Below are positions 10,213-21,706 of a stretch of 64,000 nucleotides of DNA, piece by piece. Both the position numbers and the translations under genes were made by a program. The DNA comes from Acorus gramineus (lineage: Eukaryota; Streptophyta; Magnoliopsida; Acorales; Acoraceae), in the NCBI GenBank assembly GCA_030737835.1, contig CM060854.1, positions 9,386,690-9,450,689 on the forward strand, in the 5' to 3' direction. The notes beneath the pieces are model-generated. The model saw only the letters and a list, made by a program, of their open reading frames with translations. It was not told the origin of the DNA and searched no databases. Every line of letters begins with the position of its first letter. The stretch's first letter is position 1.

Positions 10213-10837
10213 GAGCATCTCCAATCATATACTCAAACATTTACTCAAACTTAAATTTGAGTAAAAATCACCCAAAACCCTCTCCAATCATTTACCCATA
10301 CCTATACCAAATCAAGCTTTTACTCAAATCTTTACTCAAATCAAGGGAGACTACCCAAATTTTAACATCTTTTTTTTTTCATTATCTCCACATTTTCTTC
10401 CAATGTAACATTTTTTTTCCTTCAACTCCACCTTTAGTTTAACTATATTAGATTTTTTCCCACCCCCCCAAAATTTTCACCATCTCTTGAAATAAAAAAA
10501 AAAAGGTCATCTTTCTTAAGTTTTCATCTTTGTTTTTTAACTTCTTGTTTTTACTCCAATAAAAAAAATATTACTTTTACCTTTTTTTAAAAAAAATTTG
10601 ATGATAATAATTTTTAAATTTAAATATTTTGAAGCAAAGAAAAATTGAGTAGTAAAAATGTTTAAGGAAAGGACTTTGAAAATGTTTATAGGAAATAATT
10701 AGAAGAAGATGTGAAATTTTTAAAAGATTTGAGTAAAACACAAAGTGATTGTTGGAGACACATCATATCAAATCAAGCTTTTACTCAAATTTTAAGTATA
10801 ATTTGGGTATAGATTTGAGTAAGGACTGGAGATGGCC
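10213..10837. mobile_element. Tourist/Harbinger-like MITE (copy 1)
   Basis: The element runs from GAGCATCTCCAATCATATAC to GACTGGAGATGGCC and is flanked on both sides by TTA (10210-10212 and 10838-10840). The terminal inverted repeats read GAGCATCTCCAATC against GGCCATCTCCAGTC, and subterminal ACTCAAA motifs are also inverted. The interior is T- and A-rich with no coding potential. The 3-bp TTA duplication and termini fit PIF/Harbinger MITEs. A second copy lies at 22795-23121. Confidence 0.85.
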
Positions 10838-11240
10838 TTAACGACTACACTTATCATCAAACCAACCACCAAAACCTACAACACCATGATCACCATCCAT
10901 TTTAACATAACATCTACCAGGACACATTCCACAAACCCAAACCACGAACCACCCAACCACAACCATCACAACAAACACATCACATATGAAGCCCAAAAAA
11001 AAAACCTACAACAATCGCATACAACCATGGTCATTACCACTACCACCATCACCTCCACCAACATAACAATGAACTACACCATCATACACAAAACAAAACA
11101 CAATCCTAAACCCAACAAATTCAACCACCACCACTGGAACCACATTCATAACAAGCATCATCAATGCCACCACATCCATGAGAATGACAAAAAATTTAAC
11201 AAAAAAAAAAATGAATAGATACTCACATAAATGAAGAGTT
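10838..11240. repeat. ACC/ACA-rich low-complexity sequence
   Basis: From about 10,840 to 11,200 the plus strand is a run of ACC, CAC, ACA and ATC triplets. It opens a 128-codon Thr/His/Asn-rich frame with no homology. It is treated as low-complexity DNA, not a gene. Confidence 0.6.
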
Positions 11241-11303
11241 CTGAACTAGGGCATCAATTTGAAATGGTGCAATGTCGTCGGAGAGGGTCTGTAGCACCGT
11301 GTT

Positions 11304-11590
11304 GGTCGCTGGAGGGTGTTCTTGGTTCCAACTGGCAGGTCGAGGGTGAACGTCGCGGTTGACCGTGGAGAAAATGGGCGGGAGTCAGAAAGGGCGCGAT
11401 CAGTTGGTGGAGAATCGTCAGGGACGGTCAGTGACGTCGTCGTGGTGGTCACCAGAGAGTGTTTGTGTTTCTGGCCGGCAAGTCGAGGGCGAATGTCACG
11501 GTCGACCGTGAAAGAAATGGGCGGGAGAGAGAACAAGACATGTTGGAGTGTTTTATTCTCACTGGTGGAGGTGGGAACAGCAATAGTATA
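11304..11590. repeat. Two-copy tandem repeat, period about 144 bp
   Basis: The first copy begins GTCGCTGGAGGGTGTT near 11304 and the second begins GTCACCAGAGAGTGTT near 11448. Both contain a GGTCGAGGG or AGTCGAGGG core, a TTGACCGTG or TCGACCGTG core, and GAAA(A)TGGGCGGGAG. The copies have diverged, so the duplication is old. Open frames on both strands are by-products of its GC content. Confidence 0.7.
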
Positions 11591-11599
11591 TAGTTCTTG

Positions 11600-13250
11600 T
11601 TGGTGGGAAGAGATGTCCTTGGTGGGGTTAGCCACTAAAAAATCAAATGTGATGTTTTGGGTTTTTTTTTTGGTCGGTGGTGGGATAAGAAATTTTTTTG
11701 GTGGGGATAGACGGGCCCGTCTGGGAAACGTAGAAAAAGGTCGAAAACAAATACGACAAGGTAACTGTGGGTTATTGATGCAGTGACAGAAAATGTCATT
11801 TGTCTCCCCTTCGAGTCCCAGGCACCCGCCAACTCCACCACCAACTCCAACGCGCTCTCAAATGGAGCCCACATCAAAAAAAAATAATTGTAAACAATGC
11901 AATATAGTTCTTTTATAATAAAACAATCATAAATAGGCCCCTTCAATTGAATCATGATCCCTAATCAAATGTTCTTTTCTCATACTTATTTTTGATGAGA
12001 GGGCAAAGATCTTTTGTATTTTAATGTTCTTTTCTCATACTTATTTATAAGACATTCTCTAATATTAGCAACATCAAACTACTTTTGCAGTCTTTATAGG
12101 ATATATGTAAGTCTAGAATGCCACTTAAATTATTTTGTTATTATCCTTATGTTTGTTATAAAATGACTCAGTTGAATGTTTTTAATTAAATTTGATGTTG
12201 GCTTCTTATGGTTTATTTTGGTTTGTAATCACAATTGTAATCACAAATTCATCTTCATAATGCCTAAAAAATAAGCCAGGTAACCTGGAAATAATAATAA
12301 TCACAACTTGATAAGAAAAAATATCAGTATGTATATCCATGTTGAAAGGATTGGAATGGAAGATCACTGTAGATTGAAGGATATCATTAAGAAATTTATG
12401 AACCAATTTCTTGCTAAATTGCCTATGAACCTGGGAATCCATCAAGACAAATAATAGACAGAAGTTTAAAACCATGTAAAATAAATCTTTCATACACTGC
12501 TACAAATCTTTTTATTGACATCTATATTTTTAAATTTAAAATTCTAAACAGTTGCTCAAAATATCTAATTTAATATTTCACAATGTTCAACAGGGGAAAA
12601 AATCACTTAAATCAAAATTAAATAATGAAAAAACCCTCAAATTTTGCTTATGTAATCATTCTTCTTCGACTTATGTAATGAATCCTAAGTGGACAGTTAA
12701 AACTATAAGAGAATGCAATATCGGATTGGGTGAGTACATGCAGTGTTGAATAACACTAAAATTATCATTGAACACTTGACAATGTAAATACAGTTTTGAT
12801 TTACATGTTTCAAATATTAAAATACTTATAAAATCATGCAAATTTTTATATTGGGCTGATAAAAAAAAAGTATTTGAAGTCGGGGACTTAAAATGAAATA
12901 TCAAGAAGGGAGGGACTGATAAATAAATAATATAGTTTACAGGGACTTAAAATAAAAATAAAAATTCACAAACTAATGGTATATAGACGAATGACTAAAA
13001 ATGAAATAAGCGATTGAAATTAGGTACTTAAAAAGAAATATGAAGAGAGAGAGATCGATCCCTAAATGGCATATTTCGAGGTACTTGAAATTACAAAACT
13101 CTTTCTTTTTTGGTTGGTTGGGGGAATAGATGCACAGGTGCATCCATCCCCACCAAGGGGTTCCCTAAACCCACCAATGACCAAAAAAAAAAAATCATAC
13201 TCATTTTTGTTTCTTGAATGGCTATCCCCACCATGTCATCTCTCCCAACC
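11600..13250. other. Intergenic AT-rich DNA, no gene recognised
   Basis: No coding sequence was recognised. A 54-bp-spaced direct repeat of ATGTTCTTTTCTCATACTTA occurs at about 11,969 and 12,023. Short open frames on both strands have no family resemblance. Confidence 0.4.
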
Positions 13251-13269
13251 AACCTAGAAACATAGTTTG

Positions 13270-13545
13270 ATTGTTCCCACCGACCCCTCTTTGACCCGAA
13301 AAATGTGTTTTTAACTTCTCAGGTCGACGACACAGAGTCGCCAATATATTTTCAATCTTGGTCGAATAGAATCCTGAATTTTCTAACCCACACTGACCAC
13401 CCTGTTTGACCAAAAAATGTGATTTAAACCTTCCAGATCAACCACATAGAGTCGCTATTGTATGTTATGGGTGACTAAGCTTGGTCAAATAAAGTCCCAA
13501 ACTCTCTGATCCTCCCTCACCCTGTTCAACCCAAAAAATGCGATT
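13270..13545. repeat. Divergent tandem repeat with GTCGA/CACAGAGTCGC motifs
   Basis: Three partial units share TGTTTGACC or TTTGACCC or TGTTCAACC, then AAAAAATGTGATTT or a close variant, then a GACACAGAGTCGC or CACATAGAGTCGC core and a TTGGTCGAAT or TTGGTCAAAT tail. Spacing is roughly 110-125 bp. The vocabulary (GTCGA, GTCGCC, TTCGACC) recalls the 88-bp array at 2130-3400, but relationship is only a suggestion. Confidence 0.5.
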
Positions 13546-13559
13546 TAGAAAATATATGA

Positions 13560-14280
13560 AAGAGAGAAAGAGCCTGATCATGATGTTTCTCAAGCCCAGA
13601 TTGATCTCCTCACATTCGACACAACTTTTTAAGGTGGGCATTATTTTTCTATGAGACCCAAGTCTGAGCTGTCCATTTTATCAAATACATTGCGTGTTAA
13701 ATATAATCCAACAATGAGTGAATTAATCTATAGAACAAAAAATAAAAATCCCATAACATAATATGTTCATTCCAAAGAGTTTTACGCCAGTCCAACTGGG
13801 TTTCTCCAACTGTTTCTCTTGTGTACCTTTGCTATCCCCGTTCACTTGTTTCTTCTTTCTTTCTCTTCTGAGGAAGCCATGGGAGGACCAACCAGTAAAG
13901 AAGATCTGAAGAAGAAGAAGAGAGAGAACAGAGACTTGAATTTTTCCAAATATACCCCACTCGTCCCGAATTACATCCATATACACCAAGCTGCCGAATC
14001 TCATGGATCATCAGCGATTTGTTTGGCCAGTGCATGAATCGATGGATTTTCACGAAAATTCACGAATACTCCGGTGAATTTGTGATTGTGCCAGTGCCTG
14101 CGGTCCCCTCCCCCTATCCGATGCCCTCCCTATGATTGTTGTGAGACTGTAGATGGGTGTGTTTAGAAATTTTTGGGTTTCATTATATAGATTGGTGGGT
14201 TTAGAAATAACAAATATGTCAATTGGTGGGTTTAGTTAGGGGGAGGGGGATTAGCAAAATGTAAAGTGGAGATAGAGCTG
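13560..14280. other. Intergenic DNA, no gene recognised
   Basis: A 72-codon plus-strand frame (13819-14037) and overlapping minus-strand frames have no recognisable domain and no splice-supported extension. A gene fragment cannot be excluded. Confidence 0.35.
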
Positions 14281-14289
14281 CCCTAGATG

Positions 14290-14774
14290 TAAGCCTGTCA
14301 ATTATCTAAAAAAAATCTGAATCCGATCCGAATCCGTATTCGAAAAAACAGAAATATCCGATATTCGAATATCCGGAGTGCGGATATGGATATCAGTCTA
14401 TCCGATCCGAAAAATATCCGTATCCGACATATATTATAAATATATAAATATATATATATTTGTATTATATATTGCCCATATTGTTATCTTGTATGATTAA
14501 TCACTAAGATATTATATTATAGTACTATTAAATTTTTAATGTATGATATCTGAAAGAGATAATAAGCCTTAAAATCTTAATTTTAATTTTGATGTCTCTC
14601 TAAAATATCACTTGATTATCCAAATTAATGTTAATATTCAAACATGTCAATTATCCAAAAAAAATTCGTATCTGATCCGTATGTGAAGGGATCCAAATCT
14701 GAAAATTAATATCCGAATTCAAAAGTTAGGATATAGATATTGGCATATCTGATCTGTATCGATTGACAGGCTTC
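14290..14774. mobile_element. hAT-like MITE with ATCCG-repeat interior
   Basis: The ends AAGCCTGTCAAT (14291-14302) and ATTGACAGGCTT (14762-14773) are a perfect 12-bp inverted repeat. The flanks CCTAGATG (14282-14289) and CGTAGATG (14775-14782) look like an 8-bp target duplication with one mismatch, the size used by hAT elements. Subterminal DNA is dominated by ATCCGAAT, ATCCGATCC and GGATATGGATAT words in inverted arrangement. There is no coding capacity. A shorter related copy is at about 40464-40608. Confidence 0.75.
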
Positions 14775-14990
14775 CGTAGATGCACCCAATTTACAAAGCA
14801 TAGATCCCAGAAAAAAAGACCACCAAAAAATTGGGACATACATGTCATTTCTTCAAATCTGAAGACCAATTTACGTTATCAAAATCAAAATTAGGGTTAT
14901 TTGAAGTCTCGTATAAAGTGACCTTCATTAGTTTTATTGTCCTCTCCTTCTCTACTGAAGCCGTGAGAGAGAGAGAGATAGGGAGACCCA

Positions 14991-14999
14991 AAACCCTAA
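14991..14999 (+). promoter_or_regulatory. Telo-box in eL28 5' leader
   Basis: AAACCCTAA occurs in the presumed 5' UTR exon of the eL28 gene, and a second copy lies in the leader intron at 15042-15050. Telo-boxes are well known in plant ribosomal-protein gene promoters and leaders. Function here is inferred from motif and place. Confidence 0.55.
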
Positions 15000-15023
15000 T
15001 TTGTCTCTTCATTTCCTTCTCCG

Positions 15024-15376
15024 GTAAGTCCTACTTTCCCAAAACCCTAATCTTTCATTTTCAGATCCGTCTAAATTCGTGATCTTTTGAGATCTAATTA
15101 GCATTTTTTGGGTTCCAGTATCAACAACACACAAAAAAAAATATTCTTTGGATCTTTTTGTATTTTTTCGATCTGCTTCATGTGTTCAGATGACCCCTTC
15201 TCATGAGATGTTCAGGTTTTTAGGGTTTCACCAGATCCCACTTTATTGGGTTTTCATTATTATCGATTTTTTAAAAAATGGGTTTTCTTTCATCCGTATT
15301 TTTTTATATGGGTTTTCATTGTTGATGAGTTTTTTTTTAATAAAAATTTGATTTTTTGTGTTTTGGGTATTGGTAG
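15024..15376 (+). other. Intron in the 5' UTR of eL28
   Basis: The donor CTCCG/GTAAGT at 15023/15024 and the acceptor TTGGTAG at 15376 enclose a T-rich, AT-rich 353-bp segment that ends 17 bp before the ATG. Leader introns at this place are common in plant ribosomal-protein genes. Confidence 0.65.
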
Positions 15377-15393
15377 ACCTGTGTAATTGAGCG

Positions 15394-18300
15394 ATGGCCA
15401 CAGTTCCGGGCCCTCTGATTTGGGAGATTGTGAAGAAGAACAATGCCTTCCTCGTGAAGGAGTTCGGCAATGGCACTCAGAAGGTGCAGTTCAGCAAGGA
15501 AAGCAACAACCTTTACAATGTCAACTCCTTCAAGCACTCTGGTAATTGGCCTTTACATGTTTTTTTCCATGTTTGATCATTTATGCTATTTGCATGGAAT
15601 TGATTTGGATTTTATGGGTTTTTTTGTGTTTTTGAATGATTAGGCTTGGCGAACAAGAAAACGGTGGAGATACTACCTGGAGGGAAAGACTTGTCAGTGA
15701 CACTTGCGACGACAAAGACCAAGAAACAGAACAAGCCGGCAAGCCTGTTCCACCGTTCGGTCATGAAGAAGGACTTCCGGAGGATGGCAAAGGCAGTCAT
15801 CAACCAGGTTTGGTTCATCTCTGGCATGTGTGATCTATGTTGGATTTGTATGACCTGTTTGGAGAATTAATTAATGCTATGTATAGTGTCATTTCATGTA
15901 TGTGTGTGCTGATTATTCCATGAGGAGCAGTAGTTGAATATGTGGAATTATTGATTTTAGTCATTGGTTTTAATTGGTGGAGGATGTGCACCATTTGTTT
16001 TCTGCTTCATGAGATGGTTTTTAGCTTTTACTTGATATTTGAGCAGTGATTGGTGTTGAGTCCATCAGTGAACTGCATGATTTAGTGACCAGGTAGAGTA
16101 CTTCAGTGTGGTTTTTTTGTAATTCAATATAGATGTATACATACTGAGAAATTTTTATTTACCTGATTCTTGAATGATACAAACATGATGTTTTGGAAAT
16201 AGTTATTGTTTTTGGTTTTGGGAAGTTGCAATTCTGGAAAAGACACATGCGAGGAACATAGTTCAAAGTGGAGCCGCATGTACCGGTACGTGTGGCCGCA
16301 CATGTTGATGTGCGCCTTGGTGCGGTGCATGTGCCGCTCAAGTGTGGTCATGTGCGGCTTGGTTAATTTTTTTTATAAAAAAATATATAATGTGCGGCCG
16401 CATGTACTGAATGTGGACCTCACCACATATGGGGTCCGCACAGGTTTTTAAACTATGGTGAGGAACATGATCTTGATTTTGGTTGACCTTTGTTTGAAGG
16501 TATAAAACTTAGGGGTGTTAAATTAGTATGAAATTGTTTTGTCTACATACCTATATGTGCATTCAAGTGTCATAGATCATGGAGATGCAAGTAAATGCTT
16601 GCTTCGTATATATGTAAGTTTGCTTTTTAAATTTTTTATAATCTGCTTCATCTTATGAAAATAGATGTTCTTTGCTAATGGAAATGATTGATTCTAATAT
16701 TATTTTGGTTTTGGCTCTTTATTCCCTTTAAAAGAAATGGAAATCTAACTCTCTTTAAGTTTGTAAGGTCTCTAAGACATTCTGTTGATTGTCATTAGGA
16801 TGAGACCAAATTTTTTTTTTTATAGGAAATAGTTACTATCTTTTGTCATTCTTTTAAGAGCAAGATTCTCCTTTTAGATTTTTTTTTCTTTTCAAATGGG
16901 CTTTCCTTTTTCTTGAACTCCTTAAAAGGCGTAGTTCCATAAAATGTTTGTTCTAGGAAATTTATGTTCTGTTGCTGTAAGTGGATTCATATCATTTCAC
17001 TATCTTTTGTCATTTTGTAGGAACATACATTGTCACTAAAGTTTTAAAACATTTTTTTTGGTATTCAAGTTCGGTGATGAGCTGTTAACATGTAAGAAGA
17101 ACTCCCTGAGAGTTCTTCAATGAAATTTACTTGTTACGCTTGGCTTCTGAGAACTTATGATTTGTTGCTGTGATATGGAATCACATCATTTTACCATGTG
17201 GAAAGCAATAGTCTAAAAGTACTAAACAAAAAAGTTGTCTAAAAGAAGTCTTTTTGATGAAAGGAGCAATTATATTAATAGATAGTGCCTCATACAAAAG
17301 GAGACGAGTGATCTTCGAACAAAAAAGAGAAAAAGAAAAGAAAAAAAAGGCAACACCCATAGTTGTGTGTTCCAATATGAAGATAACCTAAGCTTACACC
17401 ATGAACCAAATAATCCCATGTTGGAAGTCTAGAAGAGGTCTTAGAGAATTTTATTATACCGATTTCATTTTTAAACCACTATAGACTTTTTTTTAAAATT
17501 TTACCACATATTACCTTTAGTTTATCTGATAGGCTAAGTTTGTTTTCAATGGTTCGCCACATGTTTTTATTATTCAATCATTTGGAACATTGAAGATGTA
17601 AGTTTTTTTTTTGTTAAAAAACTAACATTTGATCACCTTTGACCAGGGTCGATGTGGCCACGCCCACGCCACGTCATGACTCTGGTTCTTGTGAATTTTT
17701 TTAATAACAGTGTGTGATTGTCGCACTGTCCCCATAAGCCATAACCATCATAGGGGTGAATGGGTGATACCACCCCTTTAAAGTTTAAACCCTCCCCCAC
17801 TCCATCCCTTTTCACAATTTCTCATATCAACCCACTCGAAGCTTGTTCTTCCCTCACAGTGACTCAATGATAGGAAGCAAGTGATCATTGGGAGGGAGGG
17901 AGGGTTGGTTTTGGGTGGGTTTAATAGTGGGTCACTATGAGAGAGGAAGTGAGGGTCTCTGGTGGGTTTGATAGGAGAAATGATGTAAAGGGATGGAGTA
18001 TGGGAGGGTTTAAGGGGGTGGAACTCCTGCCATCAGATGGCGTGGGTTCATTCCATGCCATTTGGGGATAGTGGAATAATATCACGCCCATAATCCATAT
18101 CCCATGCTGCTTCATATAGCGTGAGATCATCCGACATCTTCATTAAAAAAAAAAATTCACAAAAACCAGGGTCATAACCCCCACGCCCACTAACATGGTC
18201 ATGTAAACCTTGGGTCAAAGGTGGTCCAAGGTTAGTTTTGTACAAGAAAAAGAGTAGTAGTGTGAAAAATACTTATTTAATTGAGGTCATTTTAAAAAAT

Positions 18301-18673
18301 TGCCCCCCTCCCCCAACCCTCTTATATTTAATTGAGATCATCCTACATCTTCATGCATATACTTGAATTGAATGCATGCACTGTATGAATATCAGCATGG
18401 TCTGTAGGTGATGTGACATCTGTATGAATGACTAGCGAAGTGCTGATTTGGTGACCAAGATCAAAACATGTTTCTGTTAATTCACTGTTGGGTTTATATC
18501 AGCATTCACTTAAACTCGAGTTTTTGTGTCTTTAGGTTGGGGATAACTACTACAGACCTGACCTAAAGGAGGCGGCTCTTGCGAGGGTGAGCGTGGTGTA
18601 CCGGAGCCTGAAGATCGCAAAGTCCGGCGCGAAGAAGAAGACCAGGCAGGCTGTTAGATCGGCGAAGAAGTGA
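15394..18673 (+). CDS. RPL28: 60S ribosomal protein L28 (eL28)
   Basis: Structural protein of the large ribosomal subunit. Coding exons are 15394-15541, 15644-15807 and 18536-18673, all with GT-AG boundaries and consistent phase, giving 149 residues (plant members are about 143). The N-terminus reads [20 protein letters not shown] and the [12 protein letters not shown] segment crosses the first junction. Later come [17 protein letters not shown] and the lysine/arginine-rich C-terminus ending AVRSAKK. The ATG at 15394 is the first after the leader acceptor and matches the family start. Codons in exon 3 are much more GC-rich than the surrounding introns. The second intron is 2,728 bp, long for this gene, because it holds at least two transposon-like insertions (16260-16459 and about 17615-18243). 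No defect is seen, so the gene should be functional. Confidence 0.97.
16260..16459. mobile_element. Small TIR element in eL28 intron 2
   Basis: A 200-bp insert is bounded by the direct repeat GAGGAACAT (16251-16259 and 16460-16468). Its ends are roughly inverted (AGTTCAAAG near the left, CTTTGAA-like AAACTATGG near the right). The interior is unusually GC-rich, with repeated inverted GTGCGG/CCGCAC and GCCGCATGTAC words. A 9-bp duplication points to a MULE-type or hAT-type non-autonomous element. Confidence 0.7.
17240..17395 (-). mobile_element. LINE 3'-end remnant in eL28 intron 2
   Basis: The phrase GGAGCAATTATATTAATAG followed by AAAGGAGACGAGTGATCTTC resembles the 3' end of the LINE at 43930-46310, which reads GGAGAATCTTATT...GGAGACGAAGGATCTCC. 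Similar remnants lie near 29190, 31110 and 47740. It is short and decayed. Confidence 0.45.
17615..18243. mobile_element. Long-TIR non-autonomous element in eL28 intron 2
   Basis: The left end (AAAAACTAAC..., CACCTTTGACC, CCACGCCCACG, TCATGACTCTGG, TTGTGAATTTTTTT) is repeated in inverted order at the right end (AAAAATTCACAA, CCAGGGTCATAACCC, CACGCCCACTAACATGG, GGTCAAAGGTGG, GTTAGTTTTGTAC). The inverted repeats are about 95 bp and clearly diverged. Long terminal inverted repeats without coding DNA suggest a MULE-derived MITE. A target duplication was not identified. Confidence 0.6.
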
Positions 18674-19281
18674 TCATGTACCCAGTTCTTTGAATCACCT
18701 TTTTCTTTTCTTTTGTTCTGTTAGTCAAAAACATGATCACAGATTTTGATATTCTAGTTACAGTGGATCGTGGTTCAGATATGAAGTACTGTTGTGGTTG
18801 GCTGAGTCGTGTGGTATCTCTTTTTATCTTCTTTTTATCGAAGACAGGTTTTGTTAGGTCTCTGCTTCATGGTTTGGCTTGTGTTTGTTGTAGGTTACAT
18901 TTTGGAGGATTTTATGATGTGTGCTGTTGCACTTATGCAGTCACTCTGCATTTGTCGTGTCACCTAACACTATATATATTGAATATATAAATCACTTTAA
19001 AAGCAATATGTATTCCACCATGAGTGTATATATATGAATCTTAATTAGATTATGTTTTAATGTTCAGGAAATTTCATGAAAAATAATTGTAAGTGAAACA
19101 AATCTTAATTAGATATGAATCATTGTTGTTGAACAATGTTTTGTGAAGAAATTTTTGTTGTCCTTTAAGTCCCCGATTGAAACGGGAATATGATTTATTC
19201 TTGGATATATATTTATTCTGGCATAAGTGAGGATAAAATGATTTTGTGTTTGGTTGTATTTTGACTTATTCTCATGTGTGT
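18674..19281. other. 3' flank of eL28, no gene recognised
   Basis: The 3' UTR of eL28 probably extends into the first few hundred bases, which are T-rich. No other feature was recognised. Confidence 0.4.
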
Positions 19282-20118
19282 TGATATCCGCACCCCATCT
19301 TACAAGAAATCCAAAAGCCCGGTGGGTTAAAGTCAGAGATAATAAATTCATGACAAGTTTCAAATAAAATAGACAAATTTTACATTTAAATAAATAGAAT
19401 AGACAATCATGGTAACATTTATAACACATCAAAATATAATGTTAGCATTCCATAACAAATCATTCATATGACTACACTACAAAATACATGTTCAAATTTT
19501 AAAAGTCATACATGAAGAGAAAAAAAAGTACCATAAAATAATAATCATAATAATACAGAAGCAGGGAGGGGGTGGAGACGAAGCAGGTTTTTTCTTGTGG
19601 TCAAGTAATTGTTTTTATGTTTATTTTTATTTTTTGAAAAAAGGAGTAATCGTTTTTATTGGATATGTTATTTATTTTTATATATGAAAAAATCAATATA
19701 GTCACATGAATGGTTGTGGAATTTGAACATATATTTTGTTGTGTAGTCCCGTGAATAGTTGGTTATGGAATGCGAACGTCATATTTTGATGTGTTATAAA
19801 TGCTGCTATGGCTGTTTGTTATATGTGTTTAAATGTGAAATTTGTCTATTTGGTTTGAAACTTATAAAAATGTGAATTTATTCTATCTTACTTTAGCTTG
19901 CCACGCCTTTGGGCGACCATACTTCAACACCGTCGCCCGAGTAGTTACTGACCTGGGTTGGTACACTCGCCGGAACCTTTGGCGACCATCATTCACCACC
20001 ATCGCCAGAGGGAATGCTGACCTCGGGGTGGGTTTCTGTTTACTGTTACAGTACATAAAAACTTTTTTTTATTTTTTTAAAGGGGTGGGTTTCTTGTAAG
20101 ATGGGGGTGCGGATATCA
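19282..20118. mobile_element. TIR element with TGATATCCGCACCCC ends
   Basis: The left end TGATATCCGCACCCC (19282-19296), continuing ATCTTACAAGAAA, is mirrored at the right end by TTTCTTGTAAGATGGGGGTGCGGATATCA (only one indel in about 29 bp; right end 20118). The element is about 837 bp and carries no transposase. An imperfect 69-bp duplication lies at about 19905-20035 (GCGACCAT at 19913 and 19982, with CACCGTCGCC and CACCATCGCC). Flanking duplication was not clear. Confidence 0.7.
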
Positions 20119-20301
20119 GCCCCCTATTCTCGTTGGTAAACGTAAAAATAAATGTTTTGTTGTTTAGGTAAAATGCGAATAAAGTATGGATAATGATTTA
20201 TAAAAGTAAAAAAATAATGATACTTGATTTGACAGGTGATTTATAAGAGGTGATGACAATTGATTTGACAGTGGACCTACATATACCTAGGATAACTTTA
20301 A

Positions 20302-20454
20302 TTCCAGGGGTTGGTTGGAATCCATATACCACTTTATACCAGTTTATTCTGGCATACTTTATCCCTTGTTATTCTATGTTTTCAAATACCCTTTATCCCT
20401 TATTTCTTTTTATCCGAGGTTATCCAGGGGCATATTCCCGTTCTAAATGGGGGC
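20302..20454. mobile_element. Small Harbinger-like MITE
   Basis: A 153-bp unit with TAA on both sides (20299-20301 and 20455-20457) ends TTCTAAATGGGGGC. This mirrors the start (GCCCCTATTTAAATGGG) of the element at 24287-24748, and the interior shares TTTATCCC/GGGATAAA-type words. The left terminus is less certain. Confidence 0.5.
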
Positions 20455-21355
20455 TAAAAGAATCTTTGCTTTGTGCTGTTAGAAGCAAAGGAACATGAGA
20501 GCATTTTACAGTTTCAACTTGCATATGAAGATGACCCAGTCATCAAATATCTTGCCTAAGTCCAAAATGATTAAAACTCCCATTTTAACAAAATACACTT
20601 TGAAAGACTTCCTAGCCTAGTTATTTATTTAAAAAACCCACATGGAAAGAAGTACTGTTATATTTGAAGATGAAAATGTTTATATAAATTTTTTATATGC
20701 ACAACTTTATATGTTGAATTAAGCGTGTTTTATATCCTATCTATGAAGTCTGTTCATATCCCACCTTGTAATTTCATATCCTCAGATATCCCTACTACAT
20801 GACACAAAATATGTTTGTATAGAAAAAAATTATACAAGATTTGTTTGTTGAAGGAAAAACTGTGTGATCAGTGTATACTAACAAGTCGTGTGTTTGGAAA
20901 TTAATTATTGTTTTCATTAGTGATGTTAATAACGCATCATGTAATGCATTATGTCAGCTCATGTGCTGTTAATTTTGTAATGCATTAATTACTGTTTCTG
21001 ATACCTACATTAGATATGGTTGTCCCTATTTCAAGAAAAGAAAAAACTTTATTAATGTTGGATCTTATGGTTAGCAGTAATAGATTGGTGAATAAAAGGT
21101 ATTGTGAAATAGTAGTTCTCTTTTCTCTATAAAGAGGATGAATAAGATCCAGAATTATTGCCATTGATCACCATGACAGATTCATCTCATGTCATAAACA
21201 TCATTAAAAAAATAATAAACAAATGCTAAAGTATGCATGTATATAATATATCTAAAGTACTTTCATTAATACATAAACCAATTTTTTTTTAATGAAAATG
21301 TGAACATTGATGATTGAAGAAGCTTTGAGGTTTATGAGAGCATGTCTTTTACTAA

Positions 21356-21698
21356 GGTCCTGTTTGGTTGCGCATTTGGACGCTCTTTTTGTTTTTTAAA
21401 AAACTTAAAAGCTAAAATCGTGCAGTCAAACGGGACAGCTTTTTACAGAATCGGAAGCTGGATTTCTTTTAATTTTTCCCTCGAAATCTGTGTTTTAAAA
21501 AGCTCAGAAACAATACTTTTTTGTCAGAATCGATTTTTTGAATTGAAAAGCAATTTTCTCTACCAAACATTAAACTCCTTCCAAATATTGATTCATGAAT
21601 TAAAAAAAAACATCTTAAAAAAGTCAAGGTCTAAAATCATCTTAAAAAACAGCTTTATTCCAAAAGCTATTTTTCAATCTGTGTTTCCAAACGGACCC
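21356..21698. mobile_element. MITE with GGTCC(T/G)TTTGG ends
   Basis: The ends GGTCCTGTTTGGTTGCGC and TGTTTCCAAACGGACCC form an inverted repeat, and TAA flanks both sides (21353-21355 and 21699-21701). The 343-bp interior is rich in AAAAGCT and TTTTTAAAA and lacks coding DNA. The same terminal motif marks three insertions in the deoxyhypusine synthase introns. Confidence 0.75.
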
Positions 21699-21706
21699 TA
21701 AGAGTT

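Noticed and set aside
10832-11218. 128-codon Thr/His/Asn-rich frame
   Set aside because: It arises from ACC/CAC/ATC low-complexity DNA; no start context, splice pattern or domain supports a gene.
11246-11786. Overlapping 129- to 156-codon frames on both strands
   Set aside because: They follow a diverged 144-bp tandem duplication and have no recognisable protein motif.
13723-14053. Overlapping 72- to 93-codon frames on both strands
   Set aside because: No domain, no conserved neighbour exon and no splice-supported extension; left as unassigned.
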